In this document: piece after piece, positions 20,150-29,430 of the stretch
Layout: each line of letters starts with the position of its first letter
Position numbering within the stretch: the stretch's first letter is position 1
Origin: Posidonia oceanica
Lineage: Eukaryota; Streptophyta; Magnoliopsida; Alismatales; Posidoniaceae
DNA: 64,000 bases
NCBI GenBank assembly: GCA_037176725.1
Contig: JAZBRS010000049.1
Coordinates: 34,960,001 to 35,024,000, forward strand
Direction of reading: 5' to 3'
Notes under the pieces: generated by a model
Database searches by the model: none
The model's input: the letters and a program-made list of their open reading frames with translations, nothing else
Told to the model about the DNA's origin: nothing
Made by a program: the position numbers and the translations under genes

Positions 20150-23100
20150 TGTAGCGATCCCAGTGTTCGGATCGTCCATGCACGATGCCAAAGCTCGCGT
20201 GCACCGATCGGAATCAGGCTCACTATTAGCGGCTATGTCCGAGAAGGAAGACCTAACTCGAAAACATTTAAAAGAGTGGAAAAGGGAAAGAAAAGAAGAA
20301 GACAAGACAAAATCGGAGTCGCCACCAAGTCTATTAAATCGGAAGACGAGGAAAACCGGGGAAATGCGCGAATAATCGCGCAAAACCAAGCAAAAGATGC
20401 AATGCAGGGCAATGCAAAAGAAATGAGATGCAAATGAATGCAAATGATGTGACTCGTGCCTAGGACAAGGGCAATATGGTCATTGTGGGACAAGAGAGGG
20501 TAAGGACTCCCGTTACGCGCGGGGAAGGTGTTAGGCACCCCCGACACGCCCGAGAATCGGTCTTTCTAGGCTTACGCTCGCATATGCAGGGAAATGCAGA
20601 CTTTGAATGCCTAAGTGCCAATGAATGCCTAAATGAATGCTCAAGGTGTGCTCTAAGTGATAAAAGACGATGCAAGGAAGTAAACGTGCGATCTAAGCGC
20701 TCAGCAACGCTGTCTGTGTTCCGAACCGGGCGAAACCTGGCTCGTGAGAACTCCGGACAGTAAGCATCACCGCTCTATATGCAAATGCAGGCGAAAAAGC
20801 AAAACAGCGGGGAAAACAGGCGATGCAAGCGACATGCAAGAGGAAATGGCGTAAAACAGTGCGAGGAACGAGACAAGAATGCGAAAAAGATGCGAAAACA
20901 AGGTTGACATGCAAAATGATGCAAGGAACGGAACAAGGACGCAAAATGGTGCGGAAAACGAAAGAAGGGCGCAAAACCGGGCAAGAAAAACAAGGGCACG
21001 CAAGACGAGACGAGAAAGCGAAAGGCCACGCACAACGGTGCAAGAAAACAAGACTGCACGCAAAACGAGGCGAGAAAACTAAAGGGCACGCAAAACGGTG
21101 CAAGACAAAGAAGCGGCACGCAAAACGGTGCAAGAAAACTTGAAAGCACGCCAAACGGGGCGAGGAAACTAAAGGGCACGCAAAACGGTGCAAGACAAAG
21201 AAGCGGCACGCAAAACGGTGCAAGAGAACAAGACTACACGCAAAACGAGACGAGAAAACTAAAGGGCACGCAAAACGGTGCAAGACAAAGAAGCGGCACG
21301 CAAAACGGTGCAAGAAAACTTGAAAGCACGCAAAACGAGGCGAGAAAACTAAAGGGCACGCAAAACGGCGCAAGACAAAGAAGCGGCACGCAAAACGGTG
21401 CAAGAAAACTTGAAAGCACGCAAAACGAGGCGAGAAAACTAAAGGGCACGCAAAACGGTGCAAGACAAAGAAGCGGCACGTAAAACGGAGCGAGAAAACT
21501 TGAAAACACGCAAAACGGGGCGAGAAAACTAAAGGGCACGCAAAACGGAGCAAATGGCATGCAAATGAATGCAGTGCAGGGGTTCAGGAGGTCATACCTG
21601 GAGATCCGGGAGTCTGATCGGAGATCTGCTTGGTCCATGCTGAAGAGCGCTTCGCTGCGGTCGCCTGGGCAGCTTACTTGAGGAGATCCAACGGTCGGAT
21701 TGAGAGATATCGCAGCTTCGGAGCAGAAGGGCCAGAACAGGAGAGAAGAACAGATCTAAGTGTTCAAGAGGTCCTAGGGGTGTGCCGAAGGTCCTCCCAA
21801 GTGAAGGGGAGTTAAAAGTGCCTAGTGTGTGCAAAGGGGATGCTGAAATGCAAGATTAGATGAATGCAGAATGCATGCAAAGCAAGAGAAGACAAAGAAA
21901 GGCAATTTGGAAAGAACAGGGATTCAAAAGCATTTTTGAAGAAAGAAAGGGGCTAAAATGCAAATTTTCCAGAAAACAGGGGCTCTGGGGAGTCCGGGAA
22001 TGCAAGTGGAGGGCCTACATGCAATTTTTGCAAGCATAGGAGTTAAAATGCAACTTAGGGGCAAAACAGTCTTTTTACATGGTTTTTGAAAGATGCAAGG
22101 CTCTATGTGTAATTTTCAAATCATGCAGGGGTCAAATATGCAATTTTATATGCAAAATATGCTCTGAAATCACTGACCATGGACTGAAATGCAATTTTTG
22201 GAAAAACAGGGGTAAAGATGCAATGTAATAAGCTAAAATGCATGCCAAATGGGTTACTGTCCATTTAAAATGGACCTAAGTGCAAATATGCAAAGCCAGA
22301 AGGTAAAAATGCAATGCAGTATGCAAAATGAGAAAATAAAACCTAGGTTGCTACAGTTCAGAGGATCAGACAGTAAATATGAAAAAACAGAGGGGCCCAG
22401 AATGCAATTTTATATGGTAAAATGCATGCAATTAAATAGACTGATTTAAAACAGGACCTAAGTGCAATAATCGAAAACAGGGGGGCTAAAGCATAAAACA
22501 TTACAACTGAGACACACAGTAAATGGACTGAAAAGCAAATACTGAAAAACATAAATAAAAACAGCAATTTAGCATGGTATTTAATTAAAAACAAAGCGAA
22601 ATAAATGAACAGAGGACTAAAACGCAAAAATATAAGAACTTAAGGCATAAATGCAATATTTACACCTAAAACTATGTAAATCAGAAAATAAATGAACAGT
22701 AGATCGCCGGCGGTCGACGAAACACTGTAGCAGAACACCGGCAGTGCTCGAGACCGCCGACAGGGGAGGTTGGGGAGGCGCAGACCGGCGGAGCTTGGTG
22801 CTGGCGTTCGTGCGGAGCTCTGGGCAGCGTCGGAGCGGCGTTCCAGTGGCTGGAGCGCCCGGGAGGCAAGTGGCCGGCGCCGGAGAAGACAGGAAGGTCG
22901 GCGAGACGCGGGCGGCACTGGAGGTCCGGAAATCTGGTTCTGGTTGGCGGAGAAGCAACAGGAGGAGGAGAGAGAGCGGGGGAGGGTGAGGAGTACCTGC
23001 GGCTGTGTCCGGCGCGTCCTCCCGACCTCAGCAGTGCCGGAGATGGCCGGCGGACGTCGTTTGGTCGCTGCGGACGTCCTCGGTGGTTCGCGACGGCTGG

Positions 23101-25640
23101 AGCTGCCTCAGAGCATCCTTCTGGTGCTTCCCAGATGTTCAGGCGGAGCTTCAGCGGCTCGAGCGGGAGAATGCAGTTGGTGGGTCGACTGTGAGCTGCC
23201 GGAGGTGGGTGGGGCGGCGTGTTGCTCTCAGGATCGAGCGGGGGCTTCGAGGAGGTAGCTGGAGGTTCGGTGATGGTGTTTGGAGGGTCAGGTTAGGTCT
23301 GTGGAGGCTGTGAGTGAAGTTTGCTGGTGGAATGAAATCTGGGCAGGACTGGAACAAAGTGTTTGTAGTGGGGCGTTTCGTCTGTGGTTGGGGAGAAGGC
23401 TGAAGGTTGGGTGGCTCTGGAAGGTGGAGTCTTGGCGAGTGTCTGGGCAAAGTTTGGGGAGATGAGGCAGGCTGTGGTGTGGGGAATTCCAGAAGGGATG
23501 AGAGTTGGGTTCCGGTTGGATTTCAGGTGTTTGGGGGTGAAATGCGGGTTGGTTTCTCTGTAGGAAGGAAGGGAGGAGTTGCAGGTGGCTTGGGTGAGAT
23601 TGGGGAGTGAATTCTGGGTTGTTCTGGAGGAGATTCGGGCTCTGGTTTGCTGTCGATGGAAGAGGCGGAAGGTCTGAAACTCTCGGTGGATTTCTGGGGA
23701 AGAATGGCTCTCTCACTCGCTGGGATTGCTCTGGAATGCTCCTCCTCTCTTCCGGGATCAACTCTCTGGTTTTCTCCTCTCTTCTCCTCCTGTTTTTAGG
23801 CCTGAATTCCCCTCCTTTCTGCTATGAAAACTGACCACTCCTCTCCTAGCTTTGCAGGTCTGAGGCCATTGAATGCCGCGGAGAGGTGATGGCAGGAGCA
23901 CGGACGACGCTTCGGCGCACGCGAGTCCGGCTCGAGCAGAAGGTGGCAGGTCGGGCAGAATGGCAGGCCAGCGATCACTGTAGCTGCTGGCAGGAGGAGG
24001 GAAGGAGGAAGATGGTGAACTGTAGCTGTGGGCTGCGGTTTTAAAAAAAGAAAAAAAGGGTAACGGACTGATGAGCCCAGTAAGGAAGAAAAGAAAGGAT
24101 AAAAGGAAGAAAGAAAGAAAGATGGAAAGAAGGAGGGAAATAAAATAGGAAAAAATAAGATAAAAATAAACAAAAATATTAGATGAATTGGGTTGTAGGT
24201 TAGGTGTTTAATTGGATTTTTTAATGACTGTTTTTAGGTTAATTAGTGTGTTTTAGGCTTGATTAGGGTTTTAGGACTTTCTTTTGTTTTTAATTTGTTT
24301 TCCACTTGATTAAGTGTTGGTTAAATCCTTTTAAATTGTTTTTAAAATTGTATTTTCTTGTTAAGTATTTTAGGATATTAATTAGGATTTTTAGGGTTTA
24401 TTTTCATATTAATTAGAAAAGGTTTTGGGCTTTTTAGTTCTAGTCTTTTATGTTTTTCTTCCTTAGTCTTTTGAACTATGTTCTTTGATTTTTATTTGTT
24501 AATTCTTCTTGATGTTTTTTAGTTGGTTTTTTTTGGTTTGATTAAGTGTTCTTAAGTCTTTCAACTGTATTTTCTTCTTCTTTTTTAATTAGGTTTTATG
24601 TTGTTTTTTCTTGTGTTTATTAGGTTAAGTCTTTTATCTCCTTTAATTACTTGTTTTGGTGTTTGATTTTTAATTCTTCTCTTTAGGGTTTGTTTTTTAA
24701 TTCTTTTAGTGGGGTTTTTATCTTGGGTAGGTTCTGACTTTATTTTAGCTTTTTACTTGATTTTACAGTATTTTCTTTTAGTTTGTTTTGCATTTTTTAG
24801 TTTGCATGCTTGGTTTTCTTTTTAGCTTGATTTAGTTAAGTTTGAGTTTTTAATCATTTGTTTAATGTTTTTTAGTTGCTTTTCTTGGAATTCTGATTTG
24901 TTTCTTTTATGTTTTGGGGTTTTACAGATTTTTAAGGATTTTTATGGTTTTTTGCAAAAGAGAGAAGAAGGAAAAGGAAAAGAAGAAGAAAAGGGGAAAA
25001 AAGGAGAATAAAAGGGGAAAGAGATAGGTTTGAGGGAAAAGATTTTTAAAATTCAGGAAAAATGTTAAAAATAAAATAAAAATAGGAATAAGATAGAGAA
25101 GGGATAAGAGTACAAAGGGGGCCCACAGCCAAGCCAGAGAAAGGGCAAGAAGGGGATGAAAAGGGAGACGATAATCAGGAGAGAGAGAGGAGAGAGAAAA
25201 CGATAATCCCGGAGAGAGAAAACGATAATCCAAGCAAAAGGAAGGCTCAGGAGTCTCGGAAAGGGGTGAAACTTGGCAGGTGCGGGGTCTAGGATTTCTA
25301 GTTCTGGTCCCGGAGTTTTGGTTTGGTTTTGAGGAAGTTTTGGAGGGGTTTTGAGGTGTAGAAAAAGGGTATTTTTGCCTAAGTTTCCTAGGGTTTTTGG
25401 GAGGGGTCTGGTTTGAGATTTTGCAGGCTTTTTGGTGGGTTTACTAAGTCATCAGGGGTGAGTTTTCCTATGGATTTTGGTGAGTTTTCAGGTTCGGGAA
25501 AGGGGGGTAATCCTAGGTCAGGTTTGGGCTTGTTTTGAGGGGAAAGAAGGAGAGGGAGGTGTGGATTTGGGTCTAGATTCGGGTCCAGCAGCCACCGGAA
25601 GGCTCCAAACGATCCAGCCTGTCAAAATGGGGTGTCAACA
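20150..25640 (-). repeat. 3' LTR of element N (5491 bp)
   Basis: Bounded by TGTAGCGATCCCAG and GGGGTGTCAACA, with the PPT at 25641. Plus-strand landmarks: PBS-like CGGAGTCGCCA (20314-20324), U5 block (20450-20560), 30/90-bp tandem array (about 20950-21550), degenerate TGCAAT repeats (21950-22680), a CpG-rich part (22690-24040), an extremely T-rich low-complexity part (24170-24960), purine-rich GATAATC repeats (24960-25240), and an AAACCCTA telobox (minus strand) near 25390. Reading frames inside these blocks are compositional. No gene. Confidence 0.92.
20950..21550 (-). repeat. 30-bp tandem array with 90-bp higher-order unit in the N 3' LTR
   Basis: Plus-strand 30-mers of the form GCACGCAAAACGGTGCAAGA occur in three variants (tails CAAAGAAGCG, AAACTTGAAA and AAACTAAAGG). 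These repeat together as a 90-bp block. Long phenylalanine/cysteine-rich open frames on the minus strand result from the period being divisible by three. Confidence 0.85.
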
Positions 25641-25719
25641 GATGCCCCTCCCTGAGCGAGGCCGAGCGAAGCGAGGCCGAGCGAAGCGAGGCCGCTGCTC
25701 AGGGTTGACGGGACACCCC
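25629..25719 (-). other. Nested inverted repeat around the PPT/LTR junction of N
   Basis: On the plus strand GGGGTGT pairs with ACACCCC, GTCAAC with GTTGAC, and CCCTGAGC with GCTCAGGG. The central loop is a short CGAGGCCGAGCGAAG tandem. The 5' outer arm is the LTR terminus itself. The next block, 25754-25790, is the conserved GAGTCACTTATTCGGCGG segment shared with A and C. Confidence 0.65.
25641..25653 (-). promoter_or_regulatory. Polypurine tract of element N
   Basis: The minus strand reads AGGGAGGGGCATC, then the LTR start TGTTGACACCCC. Identical to the A and C PPTs. Confidence 0.92.
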
Positions 25720-26229
25720 ATTTGACCGGCGAGAGCAGAGGGTTGCTATCGGCGTGAGTCACTTATTCGGCGGACGCACCGAAAATCGTAGCCCGTTGCC
25801 GCAATGCAAAGTGCAGGTGCAAATGGATGAATGCTAGGTGTGTAATGCGAATGGTATGCTTATGCTAAAGCTTACTGCGCTGTACTCCTCTGGGGGAAAG
25901 CGAGATGGTGCATGCACGCGAGAGGGTGGAAAATGCAATGCAAGATCGCCGGACAATACTTCGGGAGAGTCGGGCGAGGGGGTGCGCTGAGCGGTGTGCA
26001 GCTCTAGCGCGGGGGTGCCGTTTGCCAAGCTTCTGCTGTAGGCATAGGCGATGCGAGTGCTGAAAGTAAAAGGCTGAAAAGTAAAGGTGCTGGCAAGTAA
26101 AGATGCTGGAAAGTAACGTGCTGAGAAGTAAATATGCTGTGGATGTGCATGCGGTGGTGGGCGCAGGCCCGGGAAGGCGAAGTGCGGAAGTTGGTGTAAG
26201 GACCACAGAGGAGCAGTAGCGCAATAAGG

Positions 26230-26718
26230 GTGCAATGTTATGCGATGTTATGCTGTGGAATGCAGGGTATAAACAGTGGAGCGTCGGGCATACGGAACCG
26301 GGAAAACGTTCCCGAGGCCGCATACTACTGCGAGTATCATCCAAAGCCGGCAAGCTGCGAAAGTCATGCGGGTGCCAAGGATGATACCTTAGGCAATACA
26401 CGAGCCCGGAGTTCGATTCGCAAGCACGCCATGTCCGTGCAATGATGGAATGCGGTACTAGGACTGACTCTACAGAGGACACAAGGAAGCTATATGATGT
26501 CATGCAATGGAATGCTAATGTTATGCAGTGGAATGCAGTGTATAAACAGTGGAGCGCCGGGCATACGGAACCGGGAAGACGATCCCAAGGCCGCATACTA
26601 CTGCGAGTATCATCCAAAGCCGGCAAGCTGCGAAAGTCTTGCGGGTGCCGAGGACGATACCTTAGGCAATACACGAGCCAGGGGTTCGAATCCCAAGCAC
26701 GCCATGTCCGTGCGATGA
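26230..26718 (-). repeat. Tandem duplication (2 copies, 273-bp offset) in the N 3' UTR
   Basis: About 26230-26445 and 26503-26718 are near-identical, sharing TATAAACAGTGGAGCG, CATACTACTGCGAGTATCA and CACGCCATGTCCGTGC. The unit contains several small inverted repeats. I recognise no protein on either strand. 25800-26230 is TGCAA/AAGTAAA-rich with no feature. Confidence 0.8.
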
Positions 26719-27022
26719 TGCGGTGCTGATGCCATGCCACACAATGCTATTAAACTATGACGAAAGGGGTGATAAGTTAACAGACTTATCGCCGGATAGT
26801 TAGGGGGTATCGGCCCTCTGAAGAGTTGACAGACTCACCACCGGATATTTTGGGGCTATCAGCCCGAACGAGGAGTTAACGGACTCATCACCGGATATTT
26901 TAGGGCTATCAGCCCGAATGAGGGTGGAAAGGGGGCGGGATACCGAACCAGAAGGTGCGGCAGGGGTCCAGAGACGCGCCCATGACAGTTGGGGATGTCA
27001 GCCTGAATGCAGATGGAAGTGG

Positions 27023-27098
27023 GATACCGAGGGGCAGCAAACAAGATGCCCCTGGTATCAGGATGATGCCAGGGGACAGCCGAAGTGCTCCTGGCACC
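27023..27098 (-). other. Four-arm alternating hairpin module, copy N1
   Basis: Plus-strand arms: a GATACCGAGGGGCA, b TGCCCCTGGTATC, c GATGCCAGGGG, d CTCCTGGCACC. Possible pairings are a:b (GATACC/GGTATC and GGGGCA/TGCCCC), b:c (CCCCTGGTATC/GATGCCAGGGG, one wobble) and c:d (CCAGGGG/CTCCTGG, one wobble). Adjacent pairings exclude each other. Confidence 0.65.
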
Positions 27099-27191
27099 GA
27101 AACGCGAGGATGGATAGATGAACGGATGATAGGTTGACGAACCTATCGCCGGGCAGTTAGGGGTGCCGGCCCGAATGATGATGAGGGGGAC

Positions 27192-27268
27192 GATACCATA
27201 GGGCAGCCGAAAAAGATGCCCCTGGTATCAGAATGATACCAGGGGACAGCCGAAGCGCCCCTGGCACC
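27192..27268 (-). other. Four-arm alternating hairpin module, copy N2
   Basis: Plus-strand arms: a GATACCATAGGGCA, b TGCCCCTGGTATC, c GATACCAGGGG, d CCCCTGGCACC. The b:c stem is a perfect 11-bp helix with a 5-nt loop (27219-27245). c:d is 7 bp (CCAGGGG/CCCCTGG). a:b pairs GATACC/GGTATC and GGGCA/TGCCC. Confidence 0.7.
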
Positions 27269-27420
27269 AGAATGCAAGGGTGGGTGAACAGGCGGGTGGA
27301 TGATAGGTTGACGAACCCATCGCCGAGCAGTTAGGGGTGCCAGCCCGAGGATGATAGGTTAACGGATCTATCGCCGAGCAGTTAAGGTTGCCAGCCCGGA
27401 TGCAAAGAATGAGGGATGCG

Positions 27421-28877
27421 AATGGATACAGAGAAAACGGGAAACCCCCCGTGGTGGGTGTGCAATGGTCTCAGCGCGGGCATGCTTCGTAGCATCACGA
27501 GGTGACAAACGAGGGACATGCCGGTCATCAAGGACCTACCCAACGCGGTGGGCGGCAAAACTTTGAAAAACGCGGAGCCTCTGAGCGAGGTTAGGCAAAG
27601 AGTGCTTATCCTTGGCTCCGATTTTCGAAAACAGGGTGAAGAGAAGGTGATAGTATATTACAGCATGCATTTTTTTTTTTTTTTTTGGTGGCTTTGGACT
27701 CAAAAGCAACTGCACTAAAAGGGTGCTTCTACACTTCCGGACTCAGGAAACTCGATCCTCGAGCAACGCCATGCCGAGTTGTGGTCGGTGGCTCTCTTTC
27801 CCACTCTTGGCTCGGGATGAGGCTTTGGCTTCGCAGAGAATAGCCTTCGGCTGCAGGCAGGTAGCAGGAGCGTTGGATGCAGCTTCACAGCCGCTGTCTT
27901 AATTCCTCGGGGACTGACTACCGCTTTTGACGCTCACAAGATAATGTTTCTTTTCCCCTCATGAGTGACTGGATCTGCGTCTAGCCTTCTTGGAAGTAAG
28001 TATTGTCTGCACAGGGGTTGGAGCGTGCTGCTGCGCTCGGAGGGTGGGGCCAGGTCCTCCAGATATGATGTCTTGTGCAGTTTCCAGTGTGGTGCTTGAT
28101 GTTGATAACTGAGATGGCTTTGACGCTCGTCCGAATCACTCCTCTCATGAGTGCCTTCTTTCTTCAACTTCTTTCTTCATTTTTCTTTTGTGCTCAGCAT
28201 GCATATCAAGTTATCATATTCTTTTGCTCACATGATCTCTATTCTTTTGGATATGCATGACTTCGCCCTCTTGGGGTAGCGGTCCCTGATGAGGCGTTAA
28301 GAGTTCGGCTGATCCGCGTACACCCTCAGCCTCTGCAATGTGTGCTTGCAGCCTCTGGCTATGCTCCACTCTGCTTCGGTCCTCTCCATGTTCGGTGGAC
28401 TCTCTCGATAAGGTGGATCTCGCTTGTAGTGTTCTGAAACTTAGCGAGATGCTCTATTCTGCTCTCAGTCTCACTTTGTGGCCACATGCAAGAGATGGCG
28501 CTGTTCAGGTGAGTTCTGCCTGAGATCGTCACTGCTTGACACCCTCCAGGCGTTGCTTGCTTGTCCGTAGCCAGGTTTCTGATTTTACAAATTTTTATGG
28601 GTTTTGTATTTTTTAGAAGGGAAGGGACAAGCATGGTTTTAGGTTTTTGCATCGGTTTTGTATTTTTTATGGTTTTTTTTAGGTTTAAGAAAACATAAAA
28701 GGGAAAACCATAGCAATGCGAGAAAATATTTTTACGTTTTTTGATTTTCTTGATTTTTTGGCATTTTTGCTTTACAGGAGTATGAAATGACATGTATGTG
28801 CAGAAGGTGATATGCATGATGACAGATATGTACAGGATGGCATGAATGCATGAGATGATAGCTATGTGCAATGCGAG
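27421..28877. other. Non-coding part of N between the two hairpin blocks
   Basis: No protein was recognised on either strand. There is a run of 17 T at 27670-27686 and TTTT-rich low-complexity sequence at 28560-28780. The stretch 27720-28560 has balanced composition and no internal repeat that I can see. It could be captured sequence or an eroded ORF, but nothing identifies it. Confidence 0.5.
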
Positions 28878-29125
28878 GTGATAGGTTGACGGACCTATCG
28901 CCGAATAGTTAGGGATATCAGCCCGAATGATAGGTTATCGGACCTATCGCCGAGCAGTTAGGGTTGCCAGCCCGAATGATGACAGGTTAACGGACCTATC
29001 GCCGAATAGTTAGGGATATCAGCCCGAATGATAGGTTAACGGACCTATCGCCGAGCAGTTAGGGTTGCCAGCCCGAATGATAGGTTATCGGACCTATCGC
29101 CGAGCAGTTAGGGTTGCCAGCCCGG
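28878..29125 (-). repeat. N 3' UTR hairpin array, second block
   Basis: Five near-identical units of about 45-50 bp each consist of GATAGG-TTRWCGGA-CCTATC, then GCCGARYAGTTAGGG and a CAGCCCG tail. It lies 300 bp downstream of the gag stop in the sense direction. 29126-29430 contains an A/T-rich run and no gene. Confidence 0.8.
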
Positions 29126-29430
29126 ATGCGGAGATGAATGCAAGAAGTAGAAGGGATGCATGCTCTTTAATGAGTTTTTGTTGATTTTATGCTTTTTATG
29201 ATTTTTAGGCAAAACAAAAAAGCCGCAAAAACAAAACAAAACAAAAAGAAAAGAAAAGACAATGCGGGAAACAAAAGAGAGGTTAGAAAGACTTACCTGG
29301 GTGACGCTGCACCTGGTCCTGCTGTCGACGCTGCCGTTGCATCTCCGAGCGTCCCTCGGACGAGATAGGGAGAACGGAAGAGGGGATCGCGCCAATGGGA
29401 TCAGAAGGACCCATCGGAGCAGAGCGGGAT

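Larger units (their letters stand above)
26760..27420 (-). repeat. N 3' UTR hairpin array, first block
   Basis: Repeated pairs of hairpins occur. Type 1 is GATAGG-TTGACGGA-CCTATC; variants GATAAG/CTTATC at 26771 and GATAGG/TCTATC (a G-U pair) at about 27351 keep the pairing. Type 2 is GATAG or GGCAG arms around TTAGGG, followed by CAGCCC or CGGCCC. Two copies of the a-b-c-d module lie inside, at 27023 and 27192. Confidence 0.75.

Noticed and set aside
20985..21550. CRISPR-like regular 30-bp repeats
   Set aside because: There are no unique spacers; units are contiguous, in a plant retrotransposon LTR.
20693..21553. 286-codon Phe/Cys/Ala-rich open frame over the 30-bp array (256 codons in the other N LTR)
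   Set aside because: The repeat period is a multiple of three, so several frames stay open on both strands; the peptide is a 10-residue repeat with no domain.
22770..23313. Arg/Gly-rich open frames in the CpG-rich part of the N LTR
   Set aside because: Several frames on both strands are open because stops are rare in this GC-rich DNA; no conserved protein, and the same frames occur in both LTRs.
26280..26420. tRNA-like cloverleaf in the 273-bp-offset repeat
   Set aside because: There are small inverted repeats, but no T-loop GTTCGANTC in the right place and no plausible acceptor or anticodon arms.
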